Shown here: piece by piece, positions 50,286 through 63,789 of the stretch
Numbering within the stretch: the stretch's first letter is position 1
Layout: each line of letters opens with the position of its first letter
Source of the DNA: Cymbidium sinense
Taxonomy: Eukaryota > Streptophyta > Magnoliopsida > Asparagales > Orchidaceae
Assembly: GCA_021442155.1 (NCBI GenBank)
Contig: CM038225.1
Location: 84,208,925 to 84,272,924, forward strand
DNA length: 64,000 bases
Reading direction: 5' to 3'
Notes under the pieces: model-generated
What the model saw: only the letters and a program-made list of their open reading frames with translations
Told to the model about the DNA's origin: nothing
Database searches by the model: none
Translations under genes and position numbers: made by a program

Positions 50286-53200
50286 TGTGATGAAAATTTT
50301 ATATATTCCTGCATTAATCTATCCCCTTCCTTTTTGGAAAAGAAGGATAAATGAATACAGAAATATATAAAAAATGTCTTGTTGGGATGTCATGTAGATC
50401 CACAGATATTTGTATTATGGTGATTGGGTACGACATTGAGGGAAAGGTGTATTACCTCTAAAGATAGAAGTCACCACCCAATGGACCTAATCACCACCTT
50501 AATAAGGACTCCTAAGGACTATGGGTCTTGGAATGTCAGAAATTCTTCCCTACTTTACATGGAAAAGTAAAAGCGGGGTTTATTTTAAATCGTTCATTAA
50601 GTTCCCTGGGGTAAGCCCCATAGTTAATTACATCATAAGGAACATGATTCCTTAGAAATACTCTCGATTAAGGTAAATGATCATTATCTCCAAGATTTCA
50701 AAGGTTAGACTATCAATCGATTGGTTTATTTTTAGAAAGTCAAGTAGGATCGATCAAGAGGAGGGAGTTCTTATCAAAGCCAAATAAAAATAAGTAGGGG
50801 ATGCTTAAGATACTAGGAAGCCTAGTAAACATCCCAAACTACCCTATGGTTGGGCTTTACATTTTGAAATTGAATTAATTTTTTTGATTTGAATATTTAT
50901 TTGAAATGTAAAGCTTACAATTCCATAATATAAGGTTATAGAAATGCCTAAGATGTGAGGATTATGGAAAGTAGCAACCCTGAACCTAAATCTATGGGGA
51001 CTTTGGTGAGCAAAAACAATATAGATCTAAGGTAGAAAATGGGTATTTGGTTTACCTCCAAGAGAGGATAAACCACCCGAGTTGAACTTACAACCGCTGG
51101 GGTGGTACAACTAACTCCTCCTAAGATTTTAAAATATGTAGGCAATTCAAATGCTTTTGTAAGATAGCTGTTGTTGTTTATTTTAGAAAGAAACTAAGAC
51201 CTTAAACACTCATTAAGAGACTAGATCATGTAGGGCATGATTAATGACTTAAATCTAATGCAAATTTTGTTACATTTTATTTTTATTTTAGATAATCAAT
51301 TTGACACAAGCTTTAGGATTCATATGCCTAATGCATGAGAAATTAGATTATGGGCAAAATTCAGCAAGATAAGGAGGTGTGTTTCTACCATGGCTCATAG
51401 GTCAAACCAAGTTCTCGGAAAAGGTGGAAGCCCTCCAATCAAAAGTGAAATAATATACTTTTTTATATAAGATGTGAGAAATGAAATACAACATCCAGTG
51501 GTTACTAATTTGTTTATCTTGATTTATAGCCTAAGCTTTAAGTGAGGTTATGAGTTATTGATTTTTAATTTTGAGTTAATTTAGTTGGATAGAAAATTTA
51601 TTTTCCTAAGAGCCTAATATATCAGCCATACATCAAAGAAGAATAAACTAGGAAAAGATGTCATCTTAATGCACACGCTAAACAAACATCAATCAATTTA
51701 TAAAAGAGAATAATAGAGGCCATTTATTATTGGGCTCCACACAAACCCAAAATACAAATTAGGTAGCTAAGCTCTACCCTTATACTCTTACAAATAAATT
51801 AATTACAATTAAGCAAGGAATTCATGTTATGGGGTCTTCATTTGTCATTTCTTCTTTTTTCTTTCTTCTTTTGATTCCTCTTTTGGTTGGTTAGAATGTG
51901 GTTGCTCAAAGGCTTGGTACATACATAAGATATGATCTTATAACCAATGTTCATCCTAATCCCCCATAACAATCATTCCAAAATCCTAATTACAAAATTA
52001 CATTAAAATGGGAAAAAGAAAATCTAACTAAAACCTACAAAATAAAGGTTAGCCAAACAAACCATACAATCCCAAGCATGTATATGTATAAATTAGACTT
52101 AGCACCCCACACATGGGTAACCAAGTCCACTTGGCCTATTTTAGATTATGATTAGGGCAGCACAAAAGTAGTTATATTTTATTACAAGCCTTAATAAAAT
52201 CAATCCCTAGAGATAGCTAGACTAAGATTTTATCATTAGTCTACGTACACCTAACATCTAGACTAAAATAATATATCAAGCAAAAGCAAACATCAAACCA
52301 TGCACCACCTAAAGCTAGAAGTGGTGACTTAGCCTAATCTGTATGTATTTAAGGTTTGTGTGGTATGCTTAGTTAAGCTTTAAGGTTGAAGTTTATAAGT
52401 ATGAAAATGTTCAACTTAGAGGGTTTGTTTCATGTAAGTGATTTAGTTGCTTTAGTTAATTTTATTTTGTATTTTGATTTGGTTTGAATGAATCCTATTA
52501 ATTATTATAAGTTGGAAAAGAGGAGATAACTTCTCTTTCTTCCCTACCTTAAGTAATTTCTATGGTAGATTCATTTTCAAATTTTTTTGAATATTTTATT
52601 ATGTGTTCTAATTAATCCTAAGTTTAGATTTTTCAACAAACTTATTCAAAAGAAATGCATTTTAAGATTAAGAAAAGTGAAATATTATCACAAAACACAT
52701 ATCACTTCATTTCTTTCCCAACATGTAACATGCATATGGATGAACCCTAAGCATATCTATACATGCAATGGAAATGTTTAGCACACCTTAATGATGAATG
52801 CTAAGAAATATTGGTTAAAGGAAAATTTGGAATGTTTCATGTATGCATGTTTTTTGAAGTAGAAAAGGTGATTCTTTTATCCATTTTCATATGCACATTT
52901 ACAAGTATAAAAGACATAAGTAGTACAACACCATTATTAGCTAGGGGTGTATGGTATGTACCTACTTAGGACTAAAGTCTCACAACCCAGGTTGTCTAGA
53001 CTAATATACCACTTTTCTTAAATACATTTGTATGTAAAGAAATGCATGGAAAGAGAATCATGCAAAAAGTTTATGTTTGTTTTAATTAGTTTGTTTATTT
53101 AGTTTATATGTGTGTGTGGAATTTATTCTTAAGTCATGACATAAGAGTGTATAGGAGAGGATTAAACAAGTATTATGTGGACTATACACTTTGCAAATCC

Positions 53201-56200
53201 TATGCAATTCTATGTTAAAAAAAGAGGGAGAATCACATAACACATTTTATACTCACATGCAAGCTTATAAATAATCATAAGTAGCATACGTTTCAATTAT
53301 GATATTTGATTTATGAATTTTGAAAATAATTTTAGATTTAATAGTCATAATATCCATTCATATTCTTACTTTAGCAATTTGACATAAAGGAAACATTTCA
53401 TTTTAATTTCATTTTCAAAAGAATGAATGCATGATTTTCATATGACATACACATTTAGCATGCTAGGAAAGAAATAAAGTGATGAAATCATGTAAATTCA
53501 TTCACCCTAATTAATTCCTAAAGATAATCTTATAAAATAGAATTATTTAAAGAAAATAAAATTTTGCTTTAAAGAATTTTTTTTTGTTTTGTTTGAATTT
53601 GATTTGAATTTAAGAAATGTGAAGAGGTTTGCTGGTCCTAATCCATTTCCCACATGTGTATGTTATTTTAGTTTAATTTTAGATCCATTAGATGATTTTT
53701 ATATTTTGTCTAGGTTAAGGTGTGAATTAAGTGCATTAATTATGCCTTACCTATACCACTTTAGCATATTTAGTCAAACAATTATGAGGCAATGTATGAC
53801 ATAAAACTACACAAGGAATTTAAATCAGTAATGCACCTAGGAAAGAAAGGGCCTAATGCAATTGGCTCATAATTAGTGATTAATTAAATTAAAGGATTTA
53901 ATTTAAGTACTTTCATTACCCTTCCCAGACATGTGGGTTGGATTTTTATTTCCTTAAGCTACTTAGGTTATTGAACACCTAAGCACCTACCCAAGATGAC
54001 TTCGTTAAGTTCTGGAATGTTTTGAAAAAAATTTATCAAGTTAATTAAGTAGGTGATTAATGGATTAGCCCTTAATTAAGTTTGGATTAAGGAAGGAAAG
54101 GGGGTATAGGGAATGGCTTAGGAAAAATTTCCCAAATCCATTCTATAAACCTCTTCTTCACTTAAGCAAACCTTAATTGACTTAATAAAGGGATTAAACC
54201 ACTATTCATATATTTAATTAAGCTTAATTACATTAAGAGGATGATTAAGGATTCATTATATGATTTCCCTAATTAACTCATCATTAAATCTCAAACAAAA
54301 ATTGGAGGAGTCATCCCACTAAATACACTAGAGAAATTTAAAATGAATTAAGAAAATAATTATGGAGTAATTACGATTATTAAGTTTCCACTAAAACCCT
54401 AATTGAGGAAAGTACACTACACAAAATCCATTAGAAACATTTTTAGATTATTCTCCTAAGAAATACCTTTACAGTGCATTTTACTTTATATTTTTATGAT
54501 TTTTCTAGAATTAGTTATGCAATTATGAAGATTTAGCCATTAAGGATAATTAATTAAATCCCTAATTAAATAACTAACTATTAAATTGCATTGGAGTGTA
54601 TGCACTTTCCACATGGTGCAATGGGATTGTTCACTTAAGTTGTCACATCCCAGTGTCGTGTTAGTGGTAGTGCTACACGCTTTCTCCTCACCCGTCAGAT
54701 CAAAGATCGAACGGTCGAGATCGAGCTCGCGATTCTTAAGGGTTGAATCAAGGGATCCTACATGGATTGATCATGGCCATCCATCCAAAATGCATGGATG
54801 GATGGCCCATGATCTGTCCCTATGAGAGATGGCCATCGTCCATCTTCTAGGGCATATTGAGCTCGGATTGTGCTCAAACTCAACCCACACCATCATCATG
54901 CAAGGGAGATAACATCCAATGGACAATTTTACTTAGGATGAAAATTTGTTTCACAAAAGACCACACACTCCCTATTTTAGGCTCGGATTTGATCTATACC
55001 TCACCGGAGGCTATCACCGACTCTCCCAAGCATCGAGGTATCTTCATCTAGTAGAGATGAAGTTCTATTGAAAGTTTCAATCCTTGGGATGAAGTGGATC
55101 TTTCTATGGACCAAGCTCATCTTCAATTGGGTTCAGCCTTAGTCTAGCTCCCCTTTCCCATGCCTTGAGAACTTAGATTAAGCTTTAAGCAAGCTCGATT
55201 GAGTCTTCTGAAGAAGCTTGTAAGAGGAATTAGCTAGATTTGAAGTATTGAGTGAGATAGAAATGGTGGAGCTCCCCTATTTTTGGCTTCAAGAAACTGA
55301 GAAGAGGAGAAATGAAAATGGGTTGAGGAAGCTTGGAGGAACCTTGGGGTGCTACCTCTGAGTTCCCTAAGCTCAATCGAGTATGAGAGTGTTGGAATCA
55401 AGTGGAATTAGGGGGAATATATCTCCTCCTAGGTGAATCAGATGACCTAGCTTCCCTTTGCCATTTTTGATCAATTGACCAAATGGGATAAGTTTGTTAG
55501 GCTATTAGGACTTGCACATGGTTCAGGTTTGGGTGTGGAGTGGAGTAGTGAAGCTCCCATGTGCTTTAATTGAGTGGAGGAGGGATCCCATGTGCTCAAT
55601 TCCTAAGTGGGTGGTTGGTTTGGCCATTGGGTTGGGTTTGGCTAACCCAAACCCATTGGGTCATGTGCACCATCCTCATTAGTGACCATTTGGTCCATTA
55701 AGAGGATGCCAAGTGTCCATGAAAAGGAATTGGCCAAATTCCAAATGGTTTTGATTTTGGATTACCCTATGGCCTAGAGGAAAATGGTCATTTGGCTTGG
55801 ATTTCAATTTTAATATGTTTGGTATGATTGAAAAATGGGTTGGGCCAAGTTTTAATGAATTTGGAGTTAGTTTGATATGATTTGGCTCATGTTGACCCAT
55901 TTAGGTCAAAATGGGTCAACTTGGGTCAAGTTGACCAATTGGTTAAATTGGGTCAAACTAAGGGTTGGTTCAAGTTCATATGACCATTTGAAATGTTTTG
56001 GCATCATTGGTTTGGCTCATTTTGATTTGTATTTGGATATGGTTCATTTGATTTCATTTAGGTCAAATGGGTCAAGTTGACCAATTTGACCCATTTGACC
56101 TATTTGGGTTAGGCCATGGGTTGGTTTAGGCTTCATTAGTCACATGAAATGTATTGGTAATTTTGTTTTCAATCAATTTTTAGTTTAATTTGATTTTGGC

Positions 56201-57919
56201 TTAATTTGACCCTTTTAGGTCAAATTGGGTTCAAGGTCAATTGGGCTAGTTGGGTCTAGTTGGCCAATTTGGGCTTTGGTCAAGTTCAACATGTGATTTG
56301 GAATGAACTTGACCCATTAATTTCAATCAATTTGGCTTAGAGCTAGTTTTGACACATTTTGACTTTTAGGTCAAGTTGGGTCAACTTGGGTCAAGTAGCC
56401 AATTAGGCTAGGTTAGGCTCAAATGATGACTTGGTCAAGTTCAAACATTGATCATGAATGGTTTTAGTCAATTTGGCCTATGGTGGATTTTAGCTAGTTT
56501 AGGTTTCATTTTGGCTAAGCTTTGAGTTGATTTGGCCCAATTTGAGTGATTGATCATCTCATGATGATTATTGCTCACAATGTGAGGCTTAGTTTGGCAT
56601 AGTTCAATCCAATTTGGGTAGGATTAAAATTTGGCTCATAATGGGTACTTTAGGTCACTTTGGGTCAAGGAGCCTAAGTGGGTTAATTGACTTGACCAAG
56701 GCTTGAATCAAGTTTAGTTGAACTCACATATGGACTTATGATTGAAATATAAATCCATTTGCAAGTGATTTAAAGTCAAATGGGTTTTGGTTCATTTGAC
56801 AATCTTAAGCTCAAAAGGGTGAACATGAATTTTATTTGGGTTTGATTTTTGAATTTAGTTTTGATTTGAATATTGAATTTTATGTTTATATTTGGATTCA
56901 TGATTGAAAGATTGATTGAATCATGAAGAAAAATCAAGAGTTTGGCTTGATTTGAAATTGATTTGGCTAAGTTCAAGAGTTTGACTTGAAAGGCTTAGGT
57001 TGGATCTTGGTTGAATATGGATTTGAGTTTTGAATTTATTCTTGGATATTTGAATTTATTTTTCATTTATATTTTTGAATATAAATGATAATATAAATGG
57101 GTTATGAGAAAATTGCTTGAGTTTGAATTGATTTAGATTTGATTTAGGCTAAGTCCAAGAGTTTGACATGAAAGGCTTAGGTTGAATTTTGATTAGATTT
57201 GGATTTAAGTTTTGAATTGATTTTTAGATATTTGAATTTGTATTTCATTTATATTTATGAATATAAATGAGAATATAAAATGGGTTATGAGAAAATTTCT
57301 TTAATTTGGATTGATTTAGATTAGATTTAGGTTAAGTCCATAAGATAGAATCAAAGTGACTTAGGAAAGATTTTTGAACTTGGAATTGAATTTTAGTTTT
57401 GGTTTGAATGATTTGAATTTATATTTTATTTATATATGTTAATATAAATTAGAATATAAATGGGTAGTGAGAAAATTTCTTGAATTTGAATTGATTTGGA
57501 TTTGATCTGAGCTAAGTCCATAAGAGGGAATCAAAGGACTTAGGAAATATTTTGGAGTTTGGAATCCAATCATGGGCTTCAATCATAGGTTACAATTATT
57601 TGAAATTGATTCATGATTTGAGAAAATCCATTGAATTTGTTCAAGGTTTAAGTTAGAGTTAGAGTTGATATGTGTTTTGAGTTTTGACTTGGAAGAAGGA
57701 AGTGAGGATTTGGTTCAAACTATAGGGTAGGTAAATTTTCTAACACCCCATATGGCATAACCTATTCTTATGGCTAACTCCTCTAAGTCTCTATGGTTAG
57801 GTTAACATTTCACCTAATCACTAGAAGTATCTTAAGACTAAGGAAACTCATAGTGTCTACGAGAAGTCCTATGCCTAAGATTGAGGGGTTGAGAGCTCAT
57901 TCTAAAAATGAGATCAACA
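50286..57919 (-). mobile_element. Copy B: solo-LTR-like insertion of 7.6 kb with 5-bp target duplication
   Basis: Begins TGTGATG and ends ATCAACA (5'-TG...CA-3'), flanked by CCCAT at 50281-50285 and again at 57920-57924. Removing it and one CCCAT rejoins the integrase frame as LVYG + SEAILPLE, which is the family sequence at that point. It contains no gag or pol. It is therefore a complete insertion of either a solo LTR or a large non-coding element of the same family as A, C and D. Its interior runs through the same ordered blocks as A. Confidence 0.85.
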
Positions 57920-58629
57920 CCCATACACTAAGGAGAAGGGAGTAGACTGAGTCGGAGTTCTGTATGTGGTGCAGTAAGCCTACATGGATTCAACTAATTC
58001 TCATACCACTACCGCTTATTGTCATCGAGTATTTTATTTAGTATTTGGATGAGAGTTTTGTTGAAGGCTTCTATCAAGACATTTTTTCTTGGCTAGTAGA
58101 TGATGGAATATTTCCAATCTATGTTATGTCTCTGAGCAAAGTTGTTGATCTCGGTGCTCTTAAATGTAGTACCATTATCATATATATTCATCGAGGCACC
58201 CGGAACCTATATATGATATGGTTCCTAAAAAACTGGAGCTCATGCTAAGTTGAAACCAATGAACGAAATTGCCTCCGCCCATTTCAAAAAGTAGTCAGTA
58301 GCAGCTAGGATGAATCGATGACCTTTGGCAGGAGGGTCAATCGGACCCGCTATGTCGGTACCCCAGCACTCGAGTGGCCTTGAGGCCAATGTTGGGTGGT
58401 TGGTTTAGGACCACACTGTGTATCTAACATTGGTGGCATCGCCTAGCTACGTCCATGCAATCTATGATCATTTGTGGCTAGTAGTATCCTAGTATCTTGA
58501 TCTTGGATTTTATCTTTAGACTGGATTAGTGAGCTCCACATAATTCTGAGTGTACCTCGATCACGATTTTAAGACTTCATGTTTGTCCAAATAGCGTAAC
58601 CGTATATGATCGAAGGATCCAAGGTGTCA
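57920..58629 (-). pseudogene. Ty3/gypsy integrase: zinc finger and catalytic core, degraded
   Basis: Reads EVHSELCGAH, GYYWPQMIIDC and RRCHQC (the HHCC zinc finger), then CWGTDIAGPIDPPAKGHRF, LAATDYFLKWAEA, DNGTTFKST, FAQRHNIDW, EAFNKTL and TPTQSTPFSLVYG. The D, D and E catalytic positions are all present (TD, DNG, EAFNK), but several stops break the frame. Integrase would join retrotransposon cDNA to the host genome. The domain stops at VYG where copy B was inserted and resumes at 50,285. Confidence 0.85.
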
Positions 58630-58848
58630 TTTACGAGTAGGGGTGTAAATGAGTCGAGCTTTAGCGAGCTGAACTTTTGTTCGTGTTTGACTCATTTAAA
58701 ATCAGCTTTATTCATGTTTAGCTCATGTTCAAAATGTCTTGAAATTTCACTGTTCATGTTCGGCTCATTTCAAAATTACTTTGTTCATGTTCGACACTTG
58801 TTCGAAATGTCTCGAAATGCAATAATTCAAAAAAATTTGTAAGAGGTA

Positions 58849-58902
58849 GGATTCAAACATGGGCCAATCTTTTGCATAACAAAAACTTCAACCACTAAGC
58901 TA
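58849..58902 (-). other. tRNA-like box A and box B (possible SINE or tRNA relic)
   Basis: On the minus strand TAGCTTAGTGG (58892-58902) fits the pol III box A consensus TRGCNNAGYNGG, and TGTTTGAATCC (58849-58859) is close to box B GGTTCGANTCC, with spacing typical of tRNA genes and SINEs. No complete cloverleaf is visible. It may be a tRNA-derived SINE head captured by the hAT-like element, or chance. Confidence 0.35.
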
Positions 58903-58937
58903 TGCTTGCAATTGTAATTTATATATGTGTTTATATG

Positions 58938-58943
<6 letters not shown>

Positions 58944-59016
<73 letters not shown>

Positions 59017-59034
59017 TAATAATAATAATAATAA
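58944..59034. repeat. TAA microsatellite inside the hAT-like element
   Basis: About 30 AAT units with two interruptions. Confidence 0.97.
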
Positions 59035-59233
59035 AATAATAAAAAATTTTATTTCGAGCTAAACACGATTGAACAAAGGATTGTTTATGTTCAGCTCGTT
59101 TATAAATTGAGCTTGAAATGTTTGTTCGTGTTTGGCTCATTTAGTTAACGGACGAGCTGAACATGAGCTACTTAACGAGTCGAACATGAGTTGTTCCCGA
59201 ACAATGAGCTTTTTTGATAGCCTTATCTACGAG

Positions 59234-60070
59234 AGTGTAGGAAAATGCTCACTACTTCATCTGATGGGATAGGGACTTCTCTTGAAGTAGTTTATCTTTA
59301 TTTAGATAATCCATGAATGGTTGCCTCTAATCAACTCCTCATCCTTTTTGGCAACGACAACCTCCCCTTCAAGAGAGTATTTCTCGATGAGTTAAGGGAT
59401 AAGACTTGTCTATTTTGGACCCTTATTGATATGGACTCATCTTCTGGACATGCCAACTCCTTGGGAAGTTTGGCTAAAGCATCTACTATGACATTTTCTC
59501 CTCGAGGAATCTTCTAAATTATAACCTCTGAGATTTGGGCCAACAACTCTGTAGTGTACTTGTGGTAGTAAGGGATCTTAGACTTTAGAACCTTGTAGGA
59601 ACCAGTGATTTGATTGATGATTAATTGAGAATCCCCAAAGATATTGATGTTCTGATGCTTAGAGTAACGACTAACTCCAGATCGATAATCAAAGCCTCAT
59701 ATTCGGCTTCGTTGTTGGTACATGGATTGGACAGGTGATATAAGAATATCATCACATCATGGTCCGGAGTTAGGAGAACTACTTGTACCCCTGCCTTTCT
59801 TAGAAGAGTAGATTGTGGTTCTTCTCCTCTTTGATAGGAAGCTGCACCATCAAAGTATATCTCCTAGTGGTGAATGCTAGTGTCCCCTTAGTTCATAATT
59901 TGTTCAGCGAGGAGGTCATCATTAAGTGAAGAGTCAACAAGGAGTGGGTGTGCTGCTAAGAAATCCATAAGTCCTTTTCCTTTCACCACACCGAGGGGTA
60001 CAAAAGTAATATCAAATTGTGATAAAATTATGGACCAACGTGTCAACTGTCTGGATAGTATTGGCCGTGT
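59234..60070 (-). pseudogene. Ty3/gypsy RT end and RNase H region, degraded
   Basis: Minus-strand reading gives TRPILSRQLTRW, then LSQFDITFVPLGVVKGKG and MDFLAAHPL, the link after the RT thumb, then YFDGAASYQRG, VVLLTPDHDV and NPCTNNEAEYEALI. YFDGA and TNNEAEY carry the first Asp and the Glu of RNase H; the TNNxAEYxALI form is typical of the extra archaeal-type RNase H of the Tat/Ogre lineage. Further on, stops accumulate. It is cut at the 5' side by copy C and at the 3' side by the hAT-like element. Confidence 0.8.
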
Positions 60071-63000
60071 TGTGGTGTATTTTTATCTTGCAAATTTTTG
60101 TGAGATTTGAAGAATATATACTTGTTGGAACACCATGTAGATCCGCAGATGTACTCATTAGGGTCTGACACTGAGGAATGATATACTATCTCAAGAGATA
60201 GAAGTCACCATCCTACCATGGACCTAATCACTTAATAAGGACTCCTAAGGATAATGGGTCTTCGAATGTACCAGAGCTTCCCCTACTTTACATGGAAAAC
60301 TAAAGTAGGGTTTATTTTAAACTGAGTTGATTAAGTTCCCTATGGAGGCAAGCCCCCATAGTTAATTACATCTTAAGGAATGAGATTCCTTAAGAATACT
60401 CTCAATTAAGAGAAATGATTGTTATCTCTAAAGATTTCAAAAATATAACTATCAATAAATTGATTATTTTTGGAAAGTCAAGTGGGATTGATCAAAAGGG
60501 GGGATTTATTATTAAAATCTAAGGGAGATGGGTAGGGGATGCTCATGAAACTAGGAATCCTAGTGAGCATCCCAAACTATCCTATGGTTGGGCTTTATAT
60601 TTTTGAAATTTGAAGAGGATTATATGTTTGAGTTGAATTTTTATTAGAAATCCAAGGCATATAATTCCACAATGCGAGATCGTGGAAATGCCTAAGAGGT
60701 GAGGATTTATGCTTGCAACCCAAAAAGAGAAACAACAACCTTGGATCCTAAATCTAGGATTCTTTGGTGAGGGCCAATGCACAACCTAAATCTAAGGCAA
60801 AAATGGGTATATGGTTTATCTCTACAAGAGACATTAAACCATCCGACTGTTGGACTTACAACCACCTGAGGGTGGCCGCCAACTAACTCCTCCTATGATT
60901 TTAAATACATGTAGGCAAGTCTTATGCTTTGCAAGATAGCTAGGCTATTATTTATTAGAAAGGAGACTAATTCCTTAAATACACTCTCTAAGAAACTAGA
61001 TCATGAAAGGCATGAATAAATGACTTAATCTAATGCAAATTTTAATAAGTTTTAATTTTTGGACATTTTGATTTGATATAGGCTATGGGATTTCATATGC
61101 CTAACACTTGAGAAGATTGATTATGGTCCAAAATCTGAAAGAAGGAGGTGTGTTTTCACCATGGCTCTCAAAGGTCAAGCCATCTTCTCTGGAAAAGGTG
61201 GAAGACCTTCATTAGCAAGAGTGAAGCAATATATTTTATGCATGATGTGAGACATAAAACATCCAGCTAAGGGGTTGCTAAATCTTTTATTATCTTGATT
61301 TATGTCCTAAGCTTTAGGTGAGGCTGTGAGTTGTTAAATTTCATTTTGAGTTGATTAATTGAATAGAAAATTTATTTTTCTCGAAGAGCCTAATCTCATC
61401 TAGGCCATTCATCAAATAATGAAGAAACTAGGAAAATCATGACATCCTAATTGCGCAATCATAAATGAGACATCAATCAATTTGTAAAATTAGTGCAAAA
61501 GAATAAGAGGATGTGGTGGGCTCACCAACAAAAGAAAATGGGTAACCGAGCTCTACCCTTATACAACCCGGATTACAAATGAATGATTACAATTAAAAAG
61601 GAATTCATGTTATGGAGGTCTTCATTCTTCATTCTTTGTTCTTCATTTCTTCCTTTCTTTTGAATTGACTTGGGATGTAGTTTACTCTAAGGCTTCACAT
61701 GGTACATAAGACATGGTTCTATGACCAATGTTCATCTTAATTCCCCCATAACATTCATTCCAAATTTCCATTGCAAAATTTACTTCAAAAGGGAAAGATA
61801 AATCTAACTAAACCTGCAAAATAGAGATTAGCTAACATACCACCCAATCCAAGTAGTTATGTGAATAATTTAGACTTTTGCACCCAATCAAGTCCTATCC
61901 TAATTTGGATCATGCTTAGGGTATAAACCTATATAGCAAAAAGCATTTATATTTTTATTACAGTGCCCCTTAAGCACAATCCCCTATAGAAAACATGATT
62001 AGACTAAGATCATCTTATCATTCAGTCTAAGCATATGCACCCTAATATCCAGTCTAAAAACATTACATCACAAAAAAAATCATACATCAAACCATGAACC
62101 GCCCTAACATAGAGCTAGAAATGGTGACTTAGCCTAATGTGTGTGTCGTTTAAGGCTTGTGTGACATGTCTTAGCTAGGCTTTAAGGTTGAAATTTTCTA
62201 AGTGTTAAGGATTCAATTTAAAGGGTGGTTTTATTTAAGTGATTTAGTTAAGTTGCTAATTTTATTTGATGATTTGATTTGGTTTGAATGAACCTACACT
62301 TAGTTACTAAATGTTGTAAAGAGAAGAAAAGAGAAGAGAACTTCTATTTCATCCCTACCTCAAGTAATTTCTAAGGTAGATTCATTAATGATTCTTCTTT
62401 AGTGAATGTTTTATTATGTGTTTTAATTAACCCTAAGTTTAGTTTTTCTCTAAATAACCCTATTAAAATAAGAATGTCATCTTCGGATTAGTTAAGGTGA
62501 ATTACTATCAGATAACACACAACCATTTATTTCTTTCCACCATGTATGCCATGCTTATGAATAATCCTAAGCATACCTATACTTGGAATGCAAATTTTAG
62601 CACACCTTGATGATGAATACTAAGAGATATGATTTGGAAATTTGGATATTCCATGAATGCATTTCTTTATTATATAGAAAAGAGGGATTCTTAATCCATT
62701 AACATAATGCACATCCATGTGTATGAAAGACATAAGTGAGTACGGTGCCATTATTTTCTATATCAGTGGTGTAAGGTACAAGTCCTACTTAGGGCTACTT
62801 AAAGCCTCGTAGCCCCAAGATGTCCAGACTAATATACCATTTTTCTTAAATATATGTGAATGTACAAAAAGGAACAAATGGATGAAGAATCATGCAAAAG
62901 ATTTATGTTTGATTTGGTTGTATGATTTACACGTGTATATGTGAGGATCCTTCTTAAATCATAAAATAGGAATACATAGGAATAAATTTAAGCAAGTGTA

Positions 63001-63765
63001 ATATTCTTTTCAAATGAGCTATACACTTTGCAAATCCTATACAAGTTCATGTTAAGAGAAGCGAAGGAAAATAACACAAAACACATCTTATGCTTATAAC
63101 CACATGCAAGCTTATAAGTATTTATAAGTAGCATCACTTCATTCATAATCTTTAGTTTATAGGTTTTAGAAATAAATTTTGATTTAATAGTGATAATATC
63201 CACTCATATTCTTAATTTTAGCCAAAACATGCAATTTGACATAAGGGAAAAATTTTATTTAATTGATTTTTTTAAAAGAGATGAATGGATGATTTCATAT
63301 GGCAAACAATATTTAGCATGCTTGGAAAGAAATAAAGTGATGTAAGCATATGACTTCACTCACCCTAATTAATTCCTAATGATAATCCTATAAAATAAGA
63401 TCATTTAAAGTGAATAAAAATTATTTAAGGAGATTTTTATTTTTGGATTTGATTTTGCCTAGGACGTGTGAGGAGGTTTGCTGGTCTTATCCCATTTCCC
63501 ATATATGTGAATTGGTTTAGTTTGATTTTAGAAAAATCAGGTTGATTTTATGCTTTATTTAGGTTAAGGTGTAAATTAAGTCCATTAATTACACTTTACC
63601 TATACCACTTTAACATAATTAAACAAATAATTATGAGCCAACATAAGATATGAAGCCACATAGAATTTAAATCTGCAATGCACCTAAGAAATAAGGAGCC
63701 TAATACAATTGGCTCACAATTATTGACTAATTAAGCTAAAGCTTTTAATTAAATACTTTAATCCA
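60071..63765 (-). mobile_element. Copy C of the long LTR-like repeat, truncated at its right side
   Basis: Co-linear with B from its border (TGTGGTG at 60071; then TGTTGGAACACCATGTAGATCC) to the block GCCTAATACAATTGGCTCA (63,700-63,720). It lies between RNase H coding sequence of the gypsy element on the left and an unrelated plus-strand gag region on the right. The 5 bases before it are CGTGT, a possible target duplication whose partner is not visible. About half of the unit is missing. Confidence 0.7.
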
Positions 63766-63789
63766 CCTACTCTTTTAGATAAATTAAGC

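Larger units (their letters stand above)
58638..59225. mobile_element. hAT-like non-autonomous DNA transposon, 588 bp
   Basis: The left terminus is TAGGGGTGTAAATGAG and the right terminus, reversed, TAAGGCTATCAAAAAAG, matching the TARGGSTRTMAA pattern of hAT ends. The flanks TTTACGAG (58630-58637) and TCTACGAG (59226-59233) agree at 7 of 8 bases, fitting the 8-bp hAT duplication. Subterminal regions are full of GAGC/GCTC and TTCGTGTT motifs in both orientations. The centre has a TAA microsatellite and a tRNA-like box pair. It lies within the gypsy pol sequence. Confidence 0.75.

Noticed and set aside
58849..58910. A tRNA gene
   Set aside because: Box A and a weak box B are present, but no cloverleaf with acceptor and anticodon stems could be drawn. 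Kept only as a tRNA-like relic.
57920..60070. Internal region of one element with copies B and C as its two LTRs
   Set aside because: The pol piece begins in mid RT and ends in mid integrase. The integrase continues beyond B with a CCCAT duplication, so B is an insertion and not a terminal LTR.
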